A DNA stretch of 64,000 nucleotides. Origin: Alphaproteobacteria bacterium 32-64-14. Its GTDB lineage: Bacteria > Pseudomonadota > Alphaproteobacteria > Caulobacterales > Hyphomonadaceae. Below are positions 9,533 through 18,720 of this stretch, one piece after another (the first letter of the stretch is position 1; each line of letters opens with the position of its first letter). A model generated the notes under the pieces. The model did not search any database. It was not told the origin of the DNA and saw only the letters and a list, made by a program, of their open reading frames with translations. Position numbers and translations under genes: made by a program. The stretch is taken from contig NCEM01000007.1 of assembly GCA_002280725.1 (NCBI GenBank), positions 49,739 through 113,738 of the forward strand. The letters are read 5' to 3'.

Positions 9533-10087
9533 ATGAAGATTGCAACTCTGCTGGCTTCGGCCGCAGTCGCCGTGAGCCTGGCGGGCGCAGCGAGCGCCCA
9601 GCAAGGCGGAGCCGCCCCGGCAACGCCGCCAGCCGCCACCTGGCCCAAGGCTGAATACGTTTCCATTCCGATGGAGATCGCCGTCAACAAGCCAGCCGCT
9701 GACGTCTGGGCCAAGGTCGGCGGCTATTGCGACATCTCGAAATGGATCGCAGCCGGCCGAGACGTGCCGTGCGTGATCACGTCGGGCAAAGGCGAAGTCG
9801 GCACCGTGCGCACCATCGCCGGCCGCGTCGTTGAAGTGATGACCGCCAAGAGCGAGTTCGGCTACGGCTATGCCCAGCCTGCAGTCGAGGGCAAGTGGTA
9901 CGACACCTATCACGGCTTCCTCGAAGTGCGGCCGGTGAACGCTACGTCGTCGAAGATCGTCTACACGCTGATGCTCGACGTTGCGAACAAGGCCGATCAG
10001 GCAGCGAAAGACGCAGACGTTGCAGGTCGCCGGAAGCAGTTCGAAGCGGCGCTCGCCAACATGAAGAAGATCGCTGAAGGCGGCTGA
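9533..10087 (+). CDS. Exported SRPBCC-family (START-like) protein
   Basis: Precursor of 184 residues. MKIATLLASAAVAVSLAGAA is a Sec signal peptide with probable cleavage after AASA. It is followed by a Gln/Pro/Ala linker and a polyketide-cyclase/SRPBCC domain (PAADVWAKVGGYCDISKW, conserved Trp and Gly-rich loops). Such domains bind hydrophobic ligands, but most are cytoplasmic, so the export signal is notable. GGGAGAGA precedes the ATG at 9533. The gene is followed by a strong terminator and is probably monocistronic. No ligand can be named. Confidence 0.8.
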   Translation: MKIATLLASAAVAVSLAGAASAQQGGAAPATPPAATWPKAEYVSIPMEIAVNKPAADVWAKVGGYCDISKWIAAGRDVPCVITSGKGEVGTVRTIAGRVVEVMTAKSEFGYGYAQPAVEGKWYDTYHGFLEVRPVNATSSKIVYTLMLDVANKADQAAKDADVAGRRKQFEAALANMKKIAEGG

Positions 10088-10113
10088 TTGTTTCCAGCCT
10101 GAAAGACACGATG

Positions 10114-10141
10114 CGGCCCGCCGGTTCACACCGGCGGGCCG
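10114..10141 (+). terminator. Intrinsic terminator after the SRPBCC gene
   Basis: An 11-bp GC-rich stem (CGGCCCGCCGG paired with CCGGCGGGCCG) closed by a six-base loop and followed by TTTTCGTTTTT. It also lies just past the stop codon of the convergent AsmA-like gene. Its minus-strand flank lacks a good T-tract, so it mainly serves the plus strand. Confidence 0.9.
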
Positions 10142-10150
10142 TTTTCGTTT

Positions 10151-13100
10151 TTACTGAATCGCCGGCTTGGCAGGGGCAGCCGGAAGCATTGCATCGGGCG
10201 CAGGTGGCGACTCGGTCGGGTTCTCGAAGATGCGCCGCAGCACGCCGGGCGTGAACGCGGCGACCGGGTTGATGGAGACGCGGGCGCGCGCAAACGTGCC
10301 GCGCACCGAATAGGTCGGCGCGAACATGCCCTCGCCCTGACGCGAGACAAACAGGTCGCCGATGACAGGCAGCCCGCCAAGCAGCGAGTTCACGCCGAAG
10401 GACGGCACCAGAACGCCATCAAGTGACAGCTCACCCGTTTCCGGCGAGATCCATCCGCGCGCCGTGATGCCCATGGCAGGGCCGGACGCGCGCATGCCCG
10501 GCGCATCGATGCGACCACCGGTAATGCGCACGGGCGCGTGCACCTCGGTGAACAGCACGCCATCGCCCGAGAGAACGTCCGCCAGCCCTTGAAGGGACGC
10601 CAGCGAGAATATCTGCGCGAGGAGCGGGGCATCCTTCAGGCGCACATCGGTCATGGTCACGGTTGCGTCGCCGTCGGCGCCGATGAATGTGCCATCGATC
10701 GCGAGCTTGCCGCCGATGAGATAGTCGGCCTTGACAAGCACGCGCGCAGCAAAGCCCGCATCATCTGCGCGCAGCGAGATGTTGCGCTTTTCCCCACTCG
10801 TACTGATGCCCACATTGACGTACTTGTCGCGCGAGATCTGGCCCGAGATCGACCCGCTGCGCGGCCCCTCGCCATCCACTGACAGCGCGATGCGGGCGTT
10901 CGATATCGTGGCGTCTTCGCGGACGATGAGCTTGTCGGCATTGAGCTGAAGCTCGTGCACCGGCCCCGCATCGCCCGGTCCGCCCATCGCGGGTTTCGTG
11001 GCAGCCGCGCCCGACATGTCGAGCATCTGGTCCATCCACGGACTGGCGTCGAAGAAAGGCCCTGAAAGCGCGGCGCGATAGCTGCCATCCTGGCGGCGCG
11101 TGACGCGGCCGTGCACGTCCAGCGTCCCGCGCGAGAACAGGCGCTCGATGTCGACGCCCTGCACAGTACCGCCCGCATCCATCTGCGCGACTGCGCTCAG
11201 CTCCAGCCCGTCGGCATTGATGTCGCCGGCGAACACGGCGCCGTTGCCATCCTTTCCATACCGGAACGAGCCTTTGGCCGGCGCATCGAACGGTTTACGC
11301 CAGCCGACCTCGGCGATATCGACCTGAGCGTGTTCCAGATCGACCGTTGCAGTGACGGAGTCGAAGTTACGGCCGCCCGGGCCGGATGCGCGCAGTTCAA
11401 GCTCGGCCTCGCCCTGCATGAAGTTGCGCGCGGCAAGGCCGAAAGCGTTGAGCAGGTCAGGCGTCGCGCGGGCACGGGCCACGAGTTCGGCCTTTCCATC
11501 GCCGCCCTTCACTGTTTCGCGCCATTCGAACGTGACGGGCGCGGGGCCGAACTTGCCCTGCCCTTCCATTGCAATGCCATCCTGCGTCAGCTCGAAGCTC
11601 AACACGCCCTCGGCAAGTCCGAAGTCTCCCGCGATATCGGGAACGACGACCGTGTTGAAGCCGCCCTTGATGCTGTAGGTTATGTCTTCTTCCTTCAGCT
11701 CCTCGACCATCGGCGTGACGACGTGAACGCTGATGCTGCCAACGCCCGAGATCTGGCCGATCTGCAGGTCGTAGCGCGAGTCCACATCGAGCTTGCTCTC
11801 GTCGACCACGCGCAGGAGATCGTTGAGCGCACCACGGCCGAGCACGGTAACGTCCATCGCCGCGCCGGCGGGCGCGAATTGCGGCAGCACGACCTTTGCC
11901 TGCTCGATCTCCCAGGTCCGCAGACGGCCGCCCGTCACGTCGATGGAAATGCTGTTGCCCTTGAGATGCCCGACACCTGAGACATCGGTGGCCGGCGGGA
12001 AGTCGGGCAGGAATTTCACGGTTGCTTGCTCGACATTGAAGTCGAGCGATAAGGTCTCGTCGGGCAGGAATCCCTTGGAGCCGGCGCCCGGCGGCCAGTC
12101 GAACGTGAACACCGCGCCGTTGATCCTGGCCGCGGGAATGTTCTGCTTCACCCAGTCGCGCGCGTAGTAGCCCGTATGGACCGGCCAGAAAGCAATGACG
12201 TCCTGCGGCGTGAAGTCGCCTTCGGATGCGGCCTGGCCTTTCACGCCGACGGCAAGCGTCTCACCCTCACCCTCGAACCAGATCTCACCAGAGCCGGATG
12301 CCGTCATGGCGCCGGTTCCGGCCTTGAGGTCGGAGATGACGACGCGCGTGCGATCGGCGGAAAGCTGCCCTGTGATGTCGACCGCCTTGAGCTGCATCGG
12401 CGCTTCAAAGAAGGGCGTCAGCGACATTGTGAAGGCATCGCTCGTCAGTGCGAAATCAGTCGGCAGGGTCGCGTCGCCCGCCATCATGGCGCGGGCGTCG
12501 AGCGAGCCTGCGAAATCGCCGGAGACGCGGTCGCTGTCGACGTTGAGTGACTCGAGCGTCACGAATTTGGTGGCGGGGTCGTAGGACGCAGAGAAGGACA
12601 GATCGCGGACGGCGACGTTTTCTTCGCCAAGCTTCACCGATCCGGCGACGCCAGAGAGAGCAAGCTGCGTGTTGAGCAGGCCGCTGCGTTCGGTTGCGGT
12701 CACCGCAAAGGTTGCGCTGGCGGGCCTTGCGGATGTGAAGGCGTCGCCCGAGTACCCAAACATCTGCGCGATAGACATCGGATCGACGCCCTCAAGCGTC
12801 AGCTGTCCGGCGGCGCGCTCAACCTGACCGTCCGATTCAAGCGCGATGCGCACCATGTTCGGCTCGCCTTCGCGCGCGCCCGCCAGACGCACATCCATTT
12901 CCAGCGAGACGCCCTCGCGCGTGGCTTTCCATTTTCCGTTGACCGGATCGGCGCCCCAGGTCGTGCCTGTCTTCTGGTCGATGACATCGAGGTGGAAGTT
13001 CGCGAGTTCGACCTGCTCGAACGATCCGGCGGCGATCAGGGCGCGGATTGGCGTTGCGAGCGTCGCCCAGTTGATGTCGCGGACGGGATCGAAAGGCTTG

Positions 13101-13543
13101 TCGCTGGCGTCGGGCTCGCGCGCGATCTCGATATCGGCAAGCGTCCACACGCCCTCCTTGCTGCGCAGGACCGTGGCCTGCCCTTTCTCCAGACGCAGCT
13201 GCCGTGTCTTTACCTGGAAGGCGAGCAGTGAGCCGGCATCGAGGGCGAGCATGGCGCGCTCGGCCCGGAAGGCCGCCTTGCCGTCTGCATCCATCGCCGT
13301 GAAGCCGTGGGCGACGGCCTCGACCCGGCCGCGATCGCGGACCCATTCGAGGCCCAGCTTCTCGATCTTCACCGCCCGGCCGCCGCGCGCTTCGGCCAGG
13401 GATTGTTCCACTTGCGGACGGATAAACTCGAGATCGATCGGCCCCTGGGACAGGCGCCACGCAAGGAACCCCGCACCTGCCAGGATCAGGAAGGTGAAGA
13501 ACGCCAGGATTTCGAGGACCAGGATCTTGGCCGAAACCTTCAC
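10151..13543 (-). CDS. AsmA/YhdP-like (DUF3971) envelope protein
   Basis: A 1130-residue bitopic protein. One N-terminal membrane segment (about residues 8-30) precedes a very long periplasmic region of repeating beta-strand units. It carries the YhdP/DUF3971 hallmarks: an N-terminal AsmA-like start (LAWRLSQGPIDLEFIRPQVE), a central DUF3971-like stretch around 450-650, and an AsmA C-terminal-like region with SLDGVLVPSFGVNSLLGGLP near the end. Proteins of this class form hydrophobic-groove bridges implicated in phospholipid transport between inner and outer membranes. The C-terminus ends in a Pro/Ala tail. The gene is divergent from bcp. The family assignment is firm; the transport role is by homology. 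Confidence 0.85.
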   Translation of the reverse strand: MKVSAKILVLEILAFFTFLILAGAGFLAWRLSQGPIDLEFIRPQVEQSLAEARGGRAVKIEKLGLEWVRDRGRVEAVAHGFTAMDADGKAAFRAERAMLALDAGSLLAFQVKTRQLRLEKGQATVLRSKEGVWTLADIEIAREPDASDKPFDPVRDINWATLATPIRALIAAGSFEQVELANFHLDVIDQKTGTTWGADPVNGKWKATREGVSLEMDVRLAGAREGEPNMVRIALESDGQVERAAGQLTLEGVDPMSIAQMFGYSGDAFTSARPASATFAVTATERSGLLNTQLALSGVAGSVKLGEENVAVRDLSFSASYDPATKFVTLESLNVDSDRVSGDFAGSLDARAMMAGDATLPTDFALTSDAFTMSLTPFFEAPMQLKAVDITGQLSADRTRVVISDLKAGTGAMTASGSGEIWFEGEGETLAVGVKGQAASEGDFTPQDVIAFWPVHTGYYARDWVKQNIPAARINGAVFTFDWPPGAGSKGFLPDETLSLDFNVEQATVKFLPDFPPATDVSGVGHLKGNSISIDVTGGRLRTWEIEQAKVVLPQFAPAGAAMDVTVLGRGALNDLLRVVDESKLDVDSRYDLQIGQISGVGSISVHVVTPMVEELKEEDITYSIKGGFNTVVVPDIAGDFGLAEGVLSFELTQDGIAMEGQGKFGPAPVTFEWRETVKGGDGKAELVARARATPDLLNAFGLAARNFMQGEAELELRASGPGGRNFDSVTATVDLEHAQVDIAEVGWRKPFDAPAKGSFRYGKDGNGAVFAGDINADGLELSAVAQMDAGGTVQGVDIERLFSRGTLDVHGRVTRRQDGSYRAALSGPFFDASPWMDQMLDMSGAAATKPAMGGPGDAGPVHELQLNADKLIVREDATISNARIALSVDGEGPRSGSISGQISRDKYVNVGISTSGEKRNISLRADDAGFAARVLVKADYLIGGKLAIDGTFIGADGDATVTMTDVRLKDAPLLAQIFSLASLQGLADVLSGDGVLFTEVHAPVRITGGRIDAPGMRASGPAMGITARGWISPETGELSLDGVLVPSFGVNSLLGGLPVIGDLFVSRQGEGMFAPTYSVRGTFARARVSINPVAAFTPGVLRRIFENPTESPPAPDAMLPAAPAKPAIQ

Positions 13544-13664
13544 GGCATCGCCCCCGGACGCCGGAATAGCGTCTCGCGCGCAGCGGCCGTGCGCCGCTTC
13601 ACCCGGGGGAGTGGACGAAGGTGAAAGTCCATGGTCCCTGACACCACAAAAACACGGACAGATT

Positions 13665-14138
13665 GTGTCACAGCCACTCCAAGCCGGCGACCCGGCCCCA
13701 GCATTTCAACTGCCTGCCACGCCTCGGGGGCAGGCAAGCCTCAAGGACTACGCGGGCAAGTCCCTGATCCTGTTCTTCTATCCGAAGGATGATACCGACG
13801 CCTGTACGCGGGAAGCCATAGCTTTCAGCGGCATGCAGTCGCGCTTTACGCGACGTGGCGCCACCCTGCTGGGCATCTCCCGGGACAGTCTGGCCGACCA
13901 CAAGGCATTCATCGCCAAGCACAAGCTGAAGGTGAAGCTGGGGTCTGACGAGGACGGAAAGGTCTGCAATGCCTTTGGCGTCTGGCAGGAGAAGCAGCTC
14001 TACGGCAACCGCTTCATGGGGATTGTCAGATCCACGTTTCTGATCGGCCCGGACGGGATGATCCAGCGCGTGTGGCGTAACGTCCGGGTGCCCGGACATG
14101 CCGAAGCAGTAATCGAGGCGCTGATAGCTATTGGTTAA
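13665..14138 (+). CDS. bcp: Peroxiredoxin of the BCP/PrxQ group
   Basis: Thiol peroxidase of 157 residues reducing H2O2 and organic hydroperoxides. It shows GDPAPAFQLP, then FFYPKDDTDACTREA with the peroxidatic Cys, and the conserved Arg in the region RSTFLIGPDG. The usual BCP resolving Cys five residues after the peroxidatic one is missing (CTREAIAF instead of CTxxAC), so it should work as a 1-Cys enzyme or use another thiol. The GTG at 13665 puts the N-terminus where the family begins; a GTG 18 codons upstream is possible. The gene is divergent from the AsmA-like gene. Confidence 0.85.
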   Translation: MSQPLQAGDPAPAFQLPATPRGQASLKDYAGKSLILFFYPKDDTDACTREAIAFSGMQSRFTRRGATLLGISRDSLADHKAFIAKHKLKVKLGSDEDGKVCNAFGVWQEKQLYGNRFMGIVRSTFLIGPDGMIQRVWRNVRVPGHAEAVIEALIAIG

Positions 14139-14223
14139 CCATATCGGCGCCATTTTCATTGGGTTTACGATAGCGTCGTCGACCTGCATTGCGCAGGCGA
14201 AAAAGGTGCCCTGAGGGGTTCGC

Positions 14224-15440
14224 GTGCGCGAATTTCTGAGTTATCCATGTGACCGCCGGGCAACATCCAGCGGGGCAACGCGGGGCTTGGCGCGTAGAGA
14301 AATTGATCACCTGAAGGCGAAGACAAAAGCCTTCTTCGAAAAGGCTTTTCCCGAAAGGCAGATCTACCACCGTAGCGGCGGCTCCGTGCGGTATGTGTCG
14401 ATTTCGCCCTGGCGCCAGGCGATGATTGCCGGCGCAGCGACTCTCGTCGTTGGCTGGTGCCTGTTCGCGACCGTGGCCGTGCTGCTGCGCGGCCCGGGCA
14501 TGGATAGCCCCCTCGGTTCGCCCGACAAGCAGGCAGCTCGCCTCGAGCGTGAACTGCGCCAGGCGCGCGCGGCTGAACAGACCGCCCTCACCCTTCTCGA
14601 AACCCGCACGCAGGATTTCAGCCTCGCCATTACCGAGGCCAAGAGCCGTCACGAAACGCTGAAAAAGCTGCTGTCGAGCCTGCAGGGCGGCGATACGGCC
14701 TCGGCCATCGTGCTGAACGGCTCCAACGCCACCATGTTGATCGACTCCACCATCGAGGAAGGCGACCCGCGCCAGAGCCGCCCGGACTGGTCGGCTACGG
14801 ATGCGCGCGACAGCGCGTTCAGCGCCCCGACCGACCGCCTGATCGGCGAACAGGCCCTGCTGCTCGATTCGTTCGAGGTAGAAGCCGTCCAGCGCGCAGA
14901 GTCTGCGCGCGGCGTCATCCGCCTTACCGGAGTTCCCGCCTCGCGTGTGCTGGAGCAATCCGGCATGGGTGGTCCCCTCGTTCCGGTCAGCTTCTCGGCC
15001 AAGGGCGTGCCGCTGGATTCCATCACCGACCCGTTCGAGCGCCGCATCTACGAGGTCGAGGCCCGGCTTTACGAAGCTCAGCAATACGAAAAAGCCCTGC
15101 GCTCCCTGCCGCTCGGCATTCCGGTTCAGGGCTCCTACCTGCAGCACCGACTGGCTCGCCGCTCGTTGCGGCAGCGCCGGGGAAGATCATCTACGCGGGG
15201 GTTAAAGGCAGTTACGGACGCGCGGTCGAGATCGATCACGGGGCTGGCTTCAGAACGCTGTACGGGCACATGAACTCGATCAGCGTGAAAGTCGGCGACA
15301 CCGTCGCTCTCGGCCAGAAAGTTGGCACCATGGGGTCAACTGGAAGAAGTACGGGACCGCACCTCCACTACGAGATATACTTCCGCGGCAAGTCGTACGA
15401 TCCGATCAAATTCCTGAGGGCTGGCAAGCATGTTCACTAA
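14224..15440 (+). pseudogene. LmdC-like M23 peptidase, frameshifted with part of the catalytic domain missing
   Basis: The first frame (14224 to about 15140) encodes a cytoplasmic N-terminus with FPERQIYHRSGG, one membrane segment (about residues 68-90), a periplasmic coiled coil and a linker ending GIPVQGSYL. The LytM/M23 domain then resumes in another frame (from about 15141, APTGSPLVAAAPGKI, then GPHLHYEI) and stops at 15440. The piece that should lie between, with the FGxR and HxGxD zinc-ligand motifs (about 25 codons), is absent, and the frame changes by a 3n+1 loss. The intact relatives are inner-membrane endopeptidases linked to bactofilin. The tail overlaps bacA by 11 bases, so the original gene was co-translated with it. 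This is either a true pseudogene or an assembly error. Confidence 0.85.
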
Positions 15441-15873
15441 AGGCAAAACTCCAGAGCCGACGCCGGCCGCAGTGGCGCCGAAGCCCATCCTGCCGGATCC
15501 CGCGCCCAAGCGCGCACCGGTTGCCGCTCGCTCGGGCCCCTCGATCATCTCCGCCGACGTTAAGATGACGGGCACGATCGTCTCGACCGGCGAAATCGAC
15601 ATCAACGGCCAGATTGAAGGCGATGTGCGCGCCTCGGCCCTGACGGTTGGCGAAACCGGAGCGGTCAAAGGCGAAGTGGTCGCCGAGTCCGTGGTTGTCC
15701 GCGGCACGGTCGAAGGCCGCATCCGTGGCCGCAAGGTTCAGCTCTGCACCGGTGCGAAAGTGCGCGGCGACATCTTCCACGCCTCGCTCGCGATCGAGCC
15801 GAACGCGATCTTCGAAGGCGCCGTGAAACACGCGCAGGACCCGATGGCCGAACAGCCCCCGTCGGGCTCGTAA
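15430..15873 (+). CDS. bacA: Bactofilin
   Basis: Cytoskeletal scaffold protein of 147 residues. A Pro/Ala-rich N-terminal tail (about 1-36) is followed by the DUF583 right-handed beta-helix, with repeating hydrophobic-Gly turns such as GEIDINGQIEGDVRA and VVVRGTVEGRIRGRKV, and a short C-terminal tail. Bactofilins polymerise without nucleotide and recruit cell-wall enzymes to sites of localised growth. Here the gene overlaps the end of an M23 peptidase gene, matching the lmdC-bacA arrangement reported in Hyphomonas. A hairpin terminator follows the stop codon. Confidence 0.93.
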   Translation: MFTKGKTPEPTPAAVAPKPILPDPAPKRAPVAARSGPSIISADVKMTGTIVSTGEIDINGQIEGDVRASALTVGETGAVKGEVVAESVVVRGTVEGRIRGRKVQLCTGAKVRGDIFHASLAIEPNAIFEGAVKHAQDPMAEQPPSGS

Positions 15874-15897
15874 GCCTGACACTCATCCAGACATGGC

Positions 15898-15924
15898 ATG
15901 GGCCGCTCCGTTGGAGCGGCCCAT
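15898..15924 (+). terminator. Stem-loop terminator after bacA
   Basis: A perfect 12-bp inverted repeat (ATGGGCCGCTCC with GGAGCGGCCCAT) around a three-base loop, 24 bp after the bacA stop. The following TTCATTTG is only a weak T-tract. Confidence 0.7.
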
Positions 15925-15974
15925 TTCATTTGTGCCCTGTGCATTGCCGAGAGACGCGCCTCCCCGAAACGCAG

Positions 15975-16000
15975 AACGCCCGGCCTTTCGGCCGGGCGTT
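15975..16000 (-). terminator. Stem-loop terminator after the HU gene
   Basis: An 11-bp perfect stem (AACGCCCGGCC with GGCCGGGCGTT) around a four-base loop, 32 bp beyond the HU stop on the minus strand. The minus-strand flank reads CTGCGTTTC, a modest T-tract. With the bacA hairpin it forms a convergent terminator pair. Confidence 0.7.
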
Positions 16001-16032
16001 CCAATCTTTGGATCAGTGAACCGGAGCGATCG

Positions 16033-16341
16033 TTAGATCGACTCTTTGAGTTCTTTCGCGGCCCGGAAGGCGACCTTCTTGGAAGCCTTGATCTGCACCG
16101 GCTCACCCGTGGCCGGGTTACGGCCCATGCGGGCGGCGCGCTTGCGAACGACGAGAACGCCGAGACCGACGAGGCGGATACGGTCGCCTTTTTTCAGGTG
16201 CTTCGTGAGCAGGGCAACCAGGTCGCCCATGATTGCTTCAGCTTGCTTCTTCGAAAGCTCGTGAGACTCGGCAATGCTGGCGGCCAGCTGCTTGGTGCTG
16301 ACGGTCGTTTGCTTGACGGCTGCTTTTTTGGCGGTGGCCAT
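16033..16341 (-). CDS. HU-family DNA-binding protein
   Basis: Histone-like nucleoid protein of 102 residues. It has a Lys/Thr-rich N-terminal tail, a helical dimerisation region (KQLAASIAESHELSKKQAEA), and the HU arm with GRNPATGEPVQI at about 74-85, the DNA-intercalating beta-ribbon signature. The ATG at 16341 follows a strong AAGGGAG ribosome site; an in-frame upstream ATG would add 14 unrelated residues. It is slightly longer than E. coli HU because of the N-terminal tail. Confidence 0.93.
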   Translation of the reverse strand: MATAKKAAVKQTTVSTKQLAASIAESHELSKKQAEAIMGDLVALLTKHLKKGDRIRLVGLGVLVVRKRAARMGRNPATGEPVQIKASKKVAFRAAKELKESI

Positions 16342-16461
16342 GTCTGTTCGACTCCCTTGGAAAATTCCGCCCTCTGAATACACGGAAATCGAGGGGGCCG
16401 AAGCGGAATAAGCGCGATTTACAAGGGAAATAACGACTTTTCACAGCAAAAACATGCGAAA

Positions 16462-16489
16462 ACCCCTGATTTTAGGGCTTGCCAGGGGT
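16462..16489 (-). terminator. Possible terminator after the polytopic membrane protein gene
   Basis: A seven-bp stem (ACCCCTG with CAGGGGT) with a 14-base loop. On the minus strand it is followed by TTTTCG and lies about 35 bp past the stop codon. The loop is long and the stem short, so confidence is low. Confidence 0.4.
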
Positions 16490-16523
16490 CTCAGGCGCCG
16501 GGAACCCCCGATTTTGCAGGGAA

Positions 16524-18572
16524 TCAGCGCAGCTGAGTCGCGGGCTCGATCGAGGTCCGCAGGGCCGGTTTCTGGTGCGACCAGCGCGTCCAGTAAAGTG
16601 TCTCGACACGCTCGCCATAGTTCGCATCGAGCCACGGGCCGTAGAGGTCCATCATGAGGTCGGCCGTCGACTGCACCATCGACATCTTGGCGATCATCAC
16701 ATGATCCGCGTCGGCGAACATCGCCTCCGGCGCGGGATGCACCTCCTCGCTGATCGTGCGGTTCATGTGCAGCGTGAGCCAGCCGCCCTCCGGCGCGCGC
16801 AGGTTCATCAGGAACGGGAACGGGTTAGTCATGTCGAGCGTGGTGACCGTCTCGCCGCGCTTAACGACGGGGGCAAGGTCTTCCATGCCGGCCAGCAGCG
16901 TTTCCATGTATTCGCCCTGGCGCAGCTCCTGCCGGCGGCCGTACTGGCCTGACAGCCAGATATTGTGGATGCGCGCCTCGGGCGTCTCCGACTTGGCGAT
17001 GGCGCGGTTGAACATGCTCTCGCGCTCGGGAACGTAGATGTTGCGGAAAGCGGGCACGGCGGCCCACGGTGCGGGCTCGCGCGCTTCCTCGCGCAAGACC
17101 GCATAGGCCTGGTCGATCAGCACCATGCCCCTATCGAGCACCTGGGAGGCCGTCAGCATGCCGAAGGCGCCAGCCGCAGCGATACGTGCGATACGGTTGA
17201 TCTCGGGCTCGCCCATCACCCTCACCGCGCCATAGGCCGCGATAACGATCAGGGCGGTCATATTCTCGAGCTGGCCGTTCTGGTTGATGACGAACATGCT
17301 GGCGAGCAGCATGAAGCCCGCAGCCAGGCCGTCGCGCCAGGTGAACCGGCCAACCGCCAGCAGCACGCCAAGCGGGGCGAGCGCGAACAGCATTTCCAGC
17401 ATGTTCCGGCGCAGCAGGCCGAGGATGGAGTCGGTGCGGGCGCCGCTGACCTTTCCGGCCAGCATGATGTCGTTGAGATAGGCCAACAGGTTTCCGGTCA
17501 TCAGGCCGATGGCGAGGATGCCCGCCGCTGTCATGCCGCCGCCGATGGCCAGCGTGCGCCACATGCTGGGGTTCAGGAACGCATAGATCACTGCCGCGCC
17601 AAGGCCAGCAGCGAAATAGCTGGCTTTCAACCAGAACAGGAAGGTAAGCACCGCAGCGAGGATCGCGATCTCCGCGATCGGCGGGGCCGCTGAGCGATCC
17701 CTGCGGGGGGCCAGCACCATGAAGACGGGGATGAGGGCTGCCCAGCCCCAGCGATTGTAGAACATCGCCCACGACAGGTTGTCGGCCAGGATCTCGGTTT
17801 CGCCGTTGACCAGCGTCTGGCTCTCCCCGCCCCAACGCTCAAGCATGGCGGCGGGAACGGTGACAAGGAACACGACACCCAGCAGCAGGGCTGTAATGGC
17901 GACTGGCATACGTTGCGCCCCGATGGCCGCGCAGGCAACGCCCAAACCCAGTGCAACCCACACGGACGCCAGCTCGATCGAGCCGCCATAGCCGCCGATC
18001 ACCCACGCCGCCCATGCGGGCAGATAGAGCTGGGCCGCGCCCAGCGCGGTCGGGAAGTCTGACGAAGGCACGAGGCCGTTGGAGATGCGGTAGGTTGAAT
18101 CGAAGAAGATCAGGCTGTCGTGCGTGATGATCGTGAAGACCGACACCGGGCTCCACAGGAAAGCCAGATAGCCCGCCATCAGCAGCAGCGCGTAGGCGGC
18201 AGCGATGCGGAAGCGGCTGCCATCGCTGGTGAACGCTGCGGGGTGGGCGGCGGCGTAACGCAGGTGACCAATGACGGCGAGCGCCAGCAGCCCCGCATAG
18301 GCAGCCCACTGGATCACGGAAGCGGTATGCGCCAGCGCCACGGGATCGAGCGCTGCGCGAATATTGTCATAAGGCCAGCCGGCAACGCCATCATGCGCCG
18401 CCAGCAGCGCGGGGCGCAGTGCGAAGGCGACAAGGCCCCAACCGAGCACGAGGAAGCCAAAGCGATCGGTGGCGAGGAAGCGCAACGCGCCGACGATCTG
18501 GGAAAGCCAGCCCTGCCGCGTGGTCGCCGCGACCGAACCCGGCTTTCCACCAGTGATCTCGCCGGTAGACAT
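16524..18572 (-). CDS. Polytopic membrane protein of unknown function
   Basis: A 682-residue protein with about ten to twelve predicted membrane helices over residues 30-480 and a soluble C-terminal domain of about 190 residues. The overall shape resembles GT-C-type glycosyltransferases and other lipid-linked sugar enzymes: an N-terminal membrane domain, an early extracytoplasmic loop (SLIFFDSTYRISNGLVPSSD) and a soluble tail. No DxD or ExD signature could be confirmed in the first loop, so this is only a structural analogy. The C-terminal part includes NPFPFLMNLRAPEGGW. The gene is divergent from zur. Confidence 0.7.
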   Translation of the reverse strand: MSTGEITGGKPGSVAATTRQGWLSQIVGALRFLATDRFGFLVLGWGLVAFALRPALLAAHDGVAGWPYDNIRAALDPVALAHTASVIQWAAYAGLLALAVIGHLRYAAAHPAAFTSDGSRFRIAAAYALLLMAGYLAFLWSPVSVFTIITHDSLIFFDSTYRISNGLVPSSDFPTALGAAQLYLPAWAAWVIGGYGGSIELASVWVALGLGVACAAIGAQRMPVAITALLLGVVFLVTVPAAMLERWGGESQTLVNGETEILADNLSWAMFYNRWGWAALIPVFMVLAPRRDRSAAPPIAEIAILAAVLTFLFWLKASYFAAGLGAAVIYAFLNPSMWRTLAIGGGMTAAGILAIGLMTGNLLAYLNDIMLAGKVSGARTDSILGLLRRNMLEMLFALAPLGVLLAVGRFTWRDGLAAGFMLLASMFVINQNGQLENMTALIVIAAYGAVRVMGEPEINRIARIAAAGAFGMLTASQVLDRGMVLIDQAYAVLREEAREPAPWAAVPAFRNIYVPERESMFNRAIAKSETPEARIHNIWLSGQYGRRQELRQGEYMETLLAGMEDLAPVVKRGETVTTLDMTNPFPFLMNLRAPEGGWLTLHMNRTISEEVHPAPEAMFADADHVMIAKMSMVQSTADLMMDLYGPWLDANYGERVETLYWTRWSHQKPALRTSIEPATQLR

Positions 18573-18720
18573 CCGCCCGCCCCTTGCCTGCTCTGGCCGG
18601 AACGGCCTTGTCGGAACTAGGCCATGGCGGGGTTAACCGGTGGTTTTCCGCGGCTTTGGGCGGGTATGGCCGCACGCGGCGCCCCTTGTGAATCTGGGCG
18701 TGAGGACCGACATTGCGCTC

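Noticed and set aside
12846..13664. N-terminal extension of the bcp frame running back into the AsmA-like gene
   Set aside because: The upstream part is antisense shadow; the peroxiredoxin family begins at the GTG at 13665.
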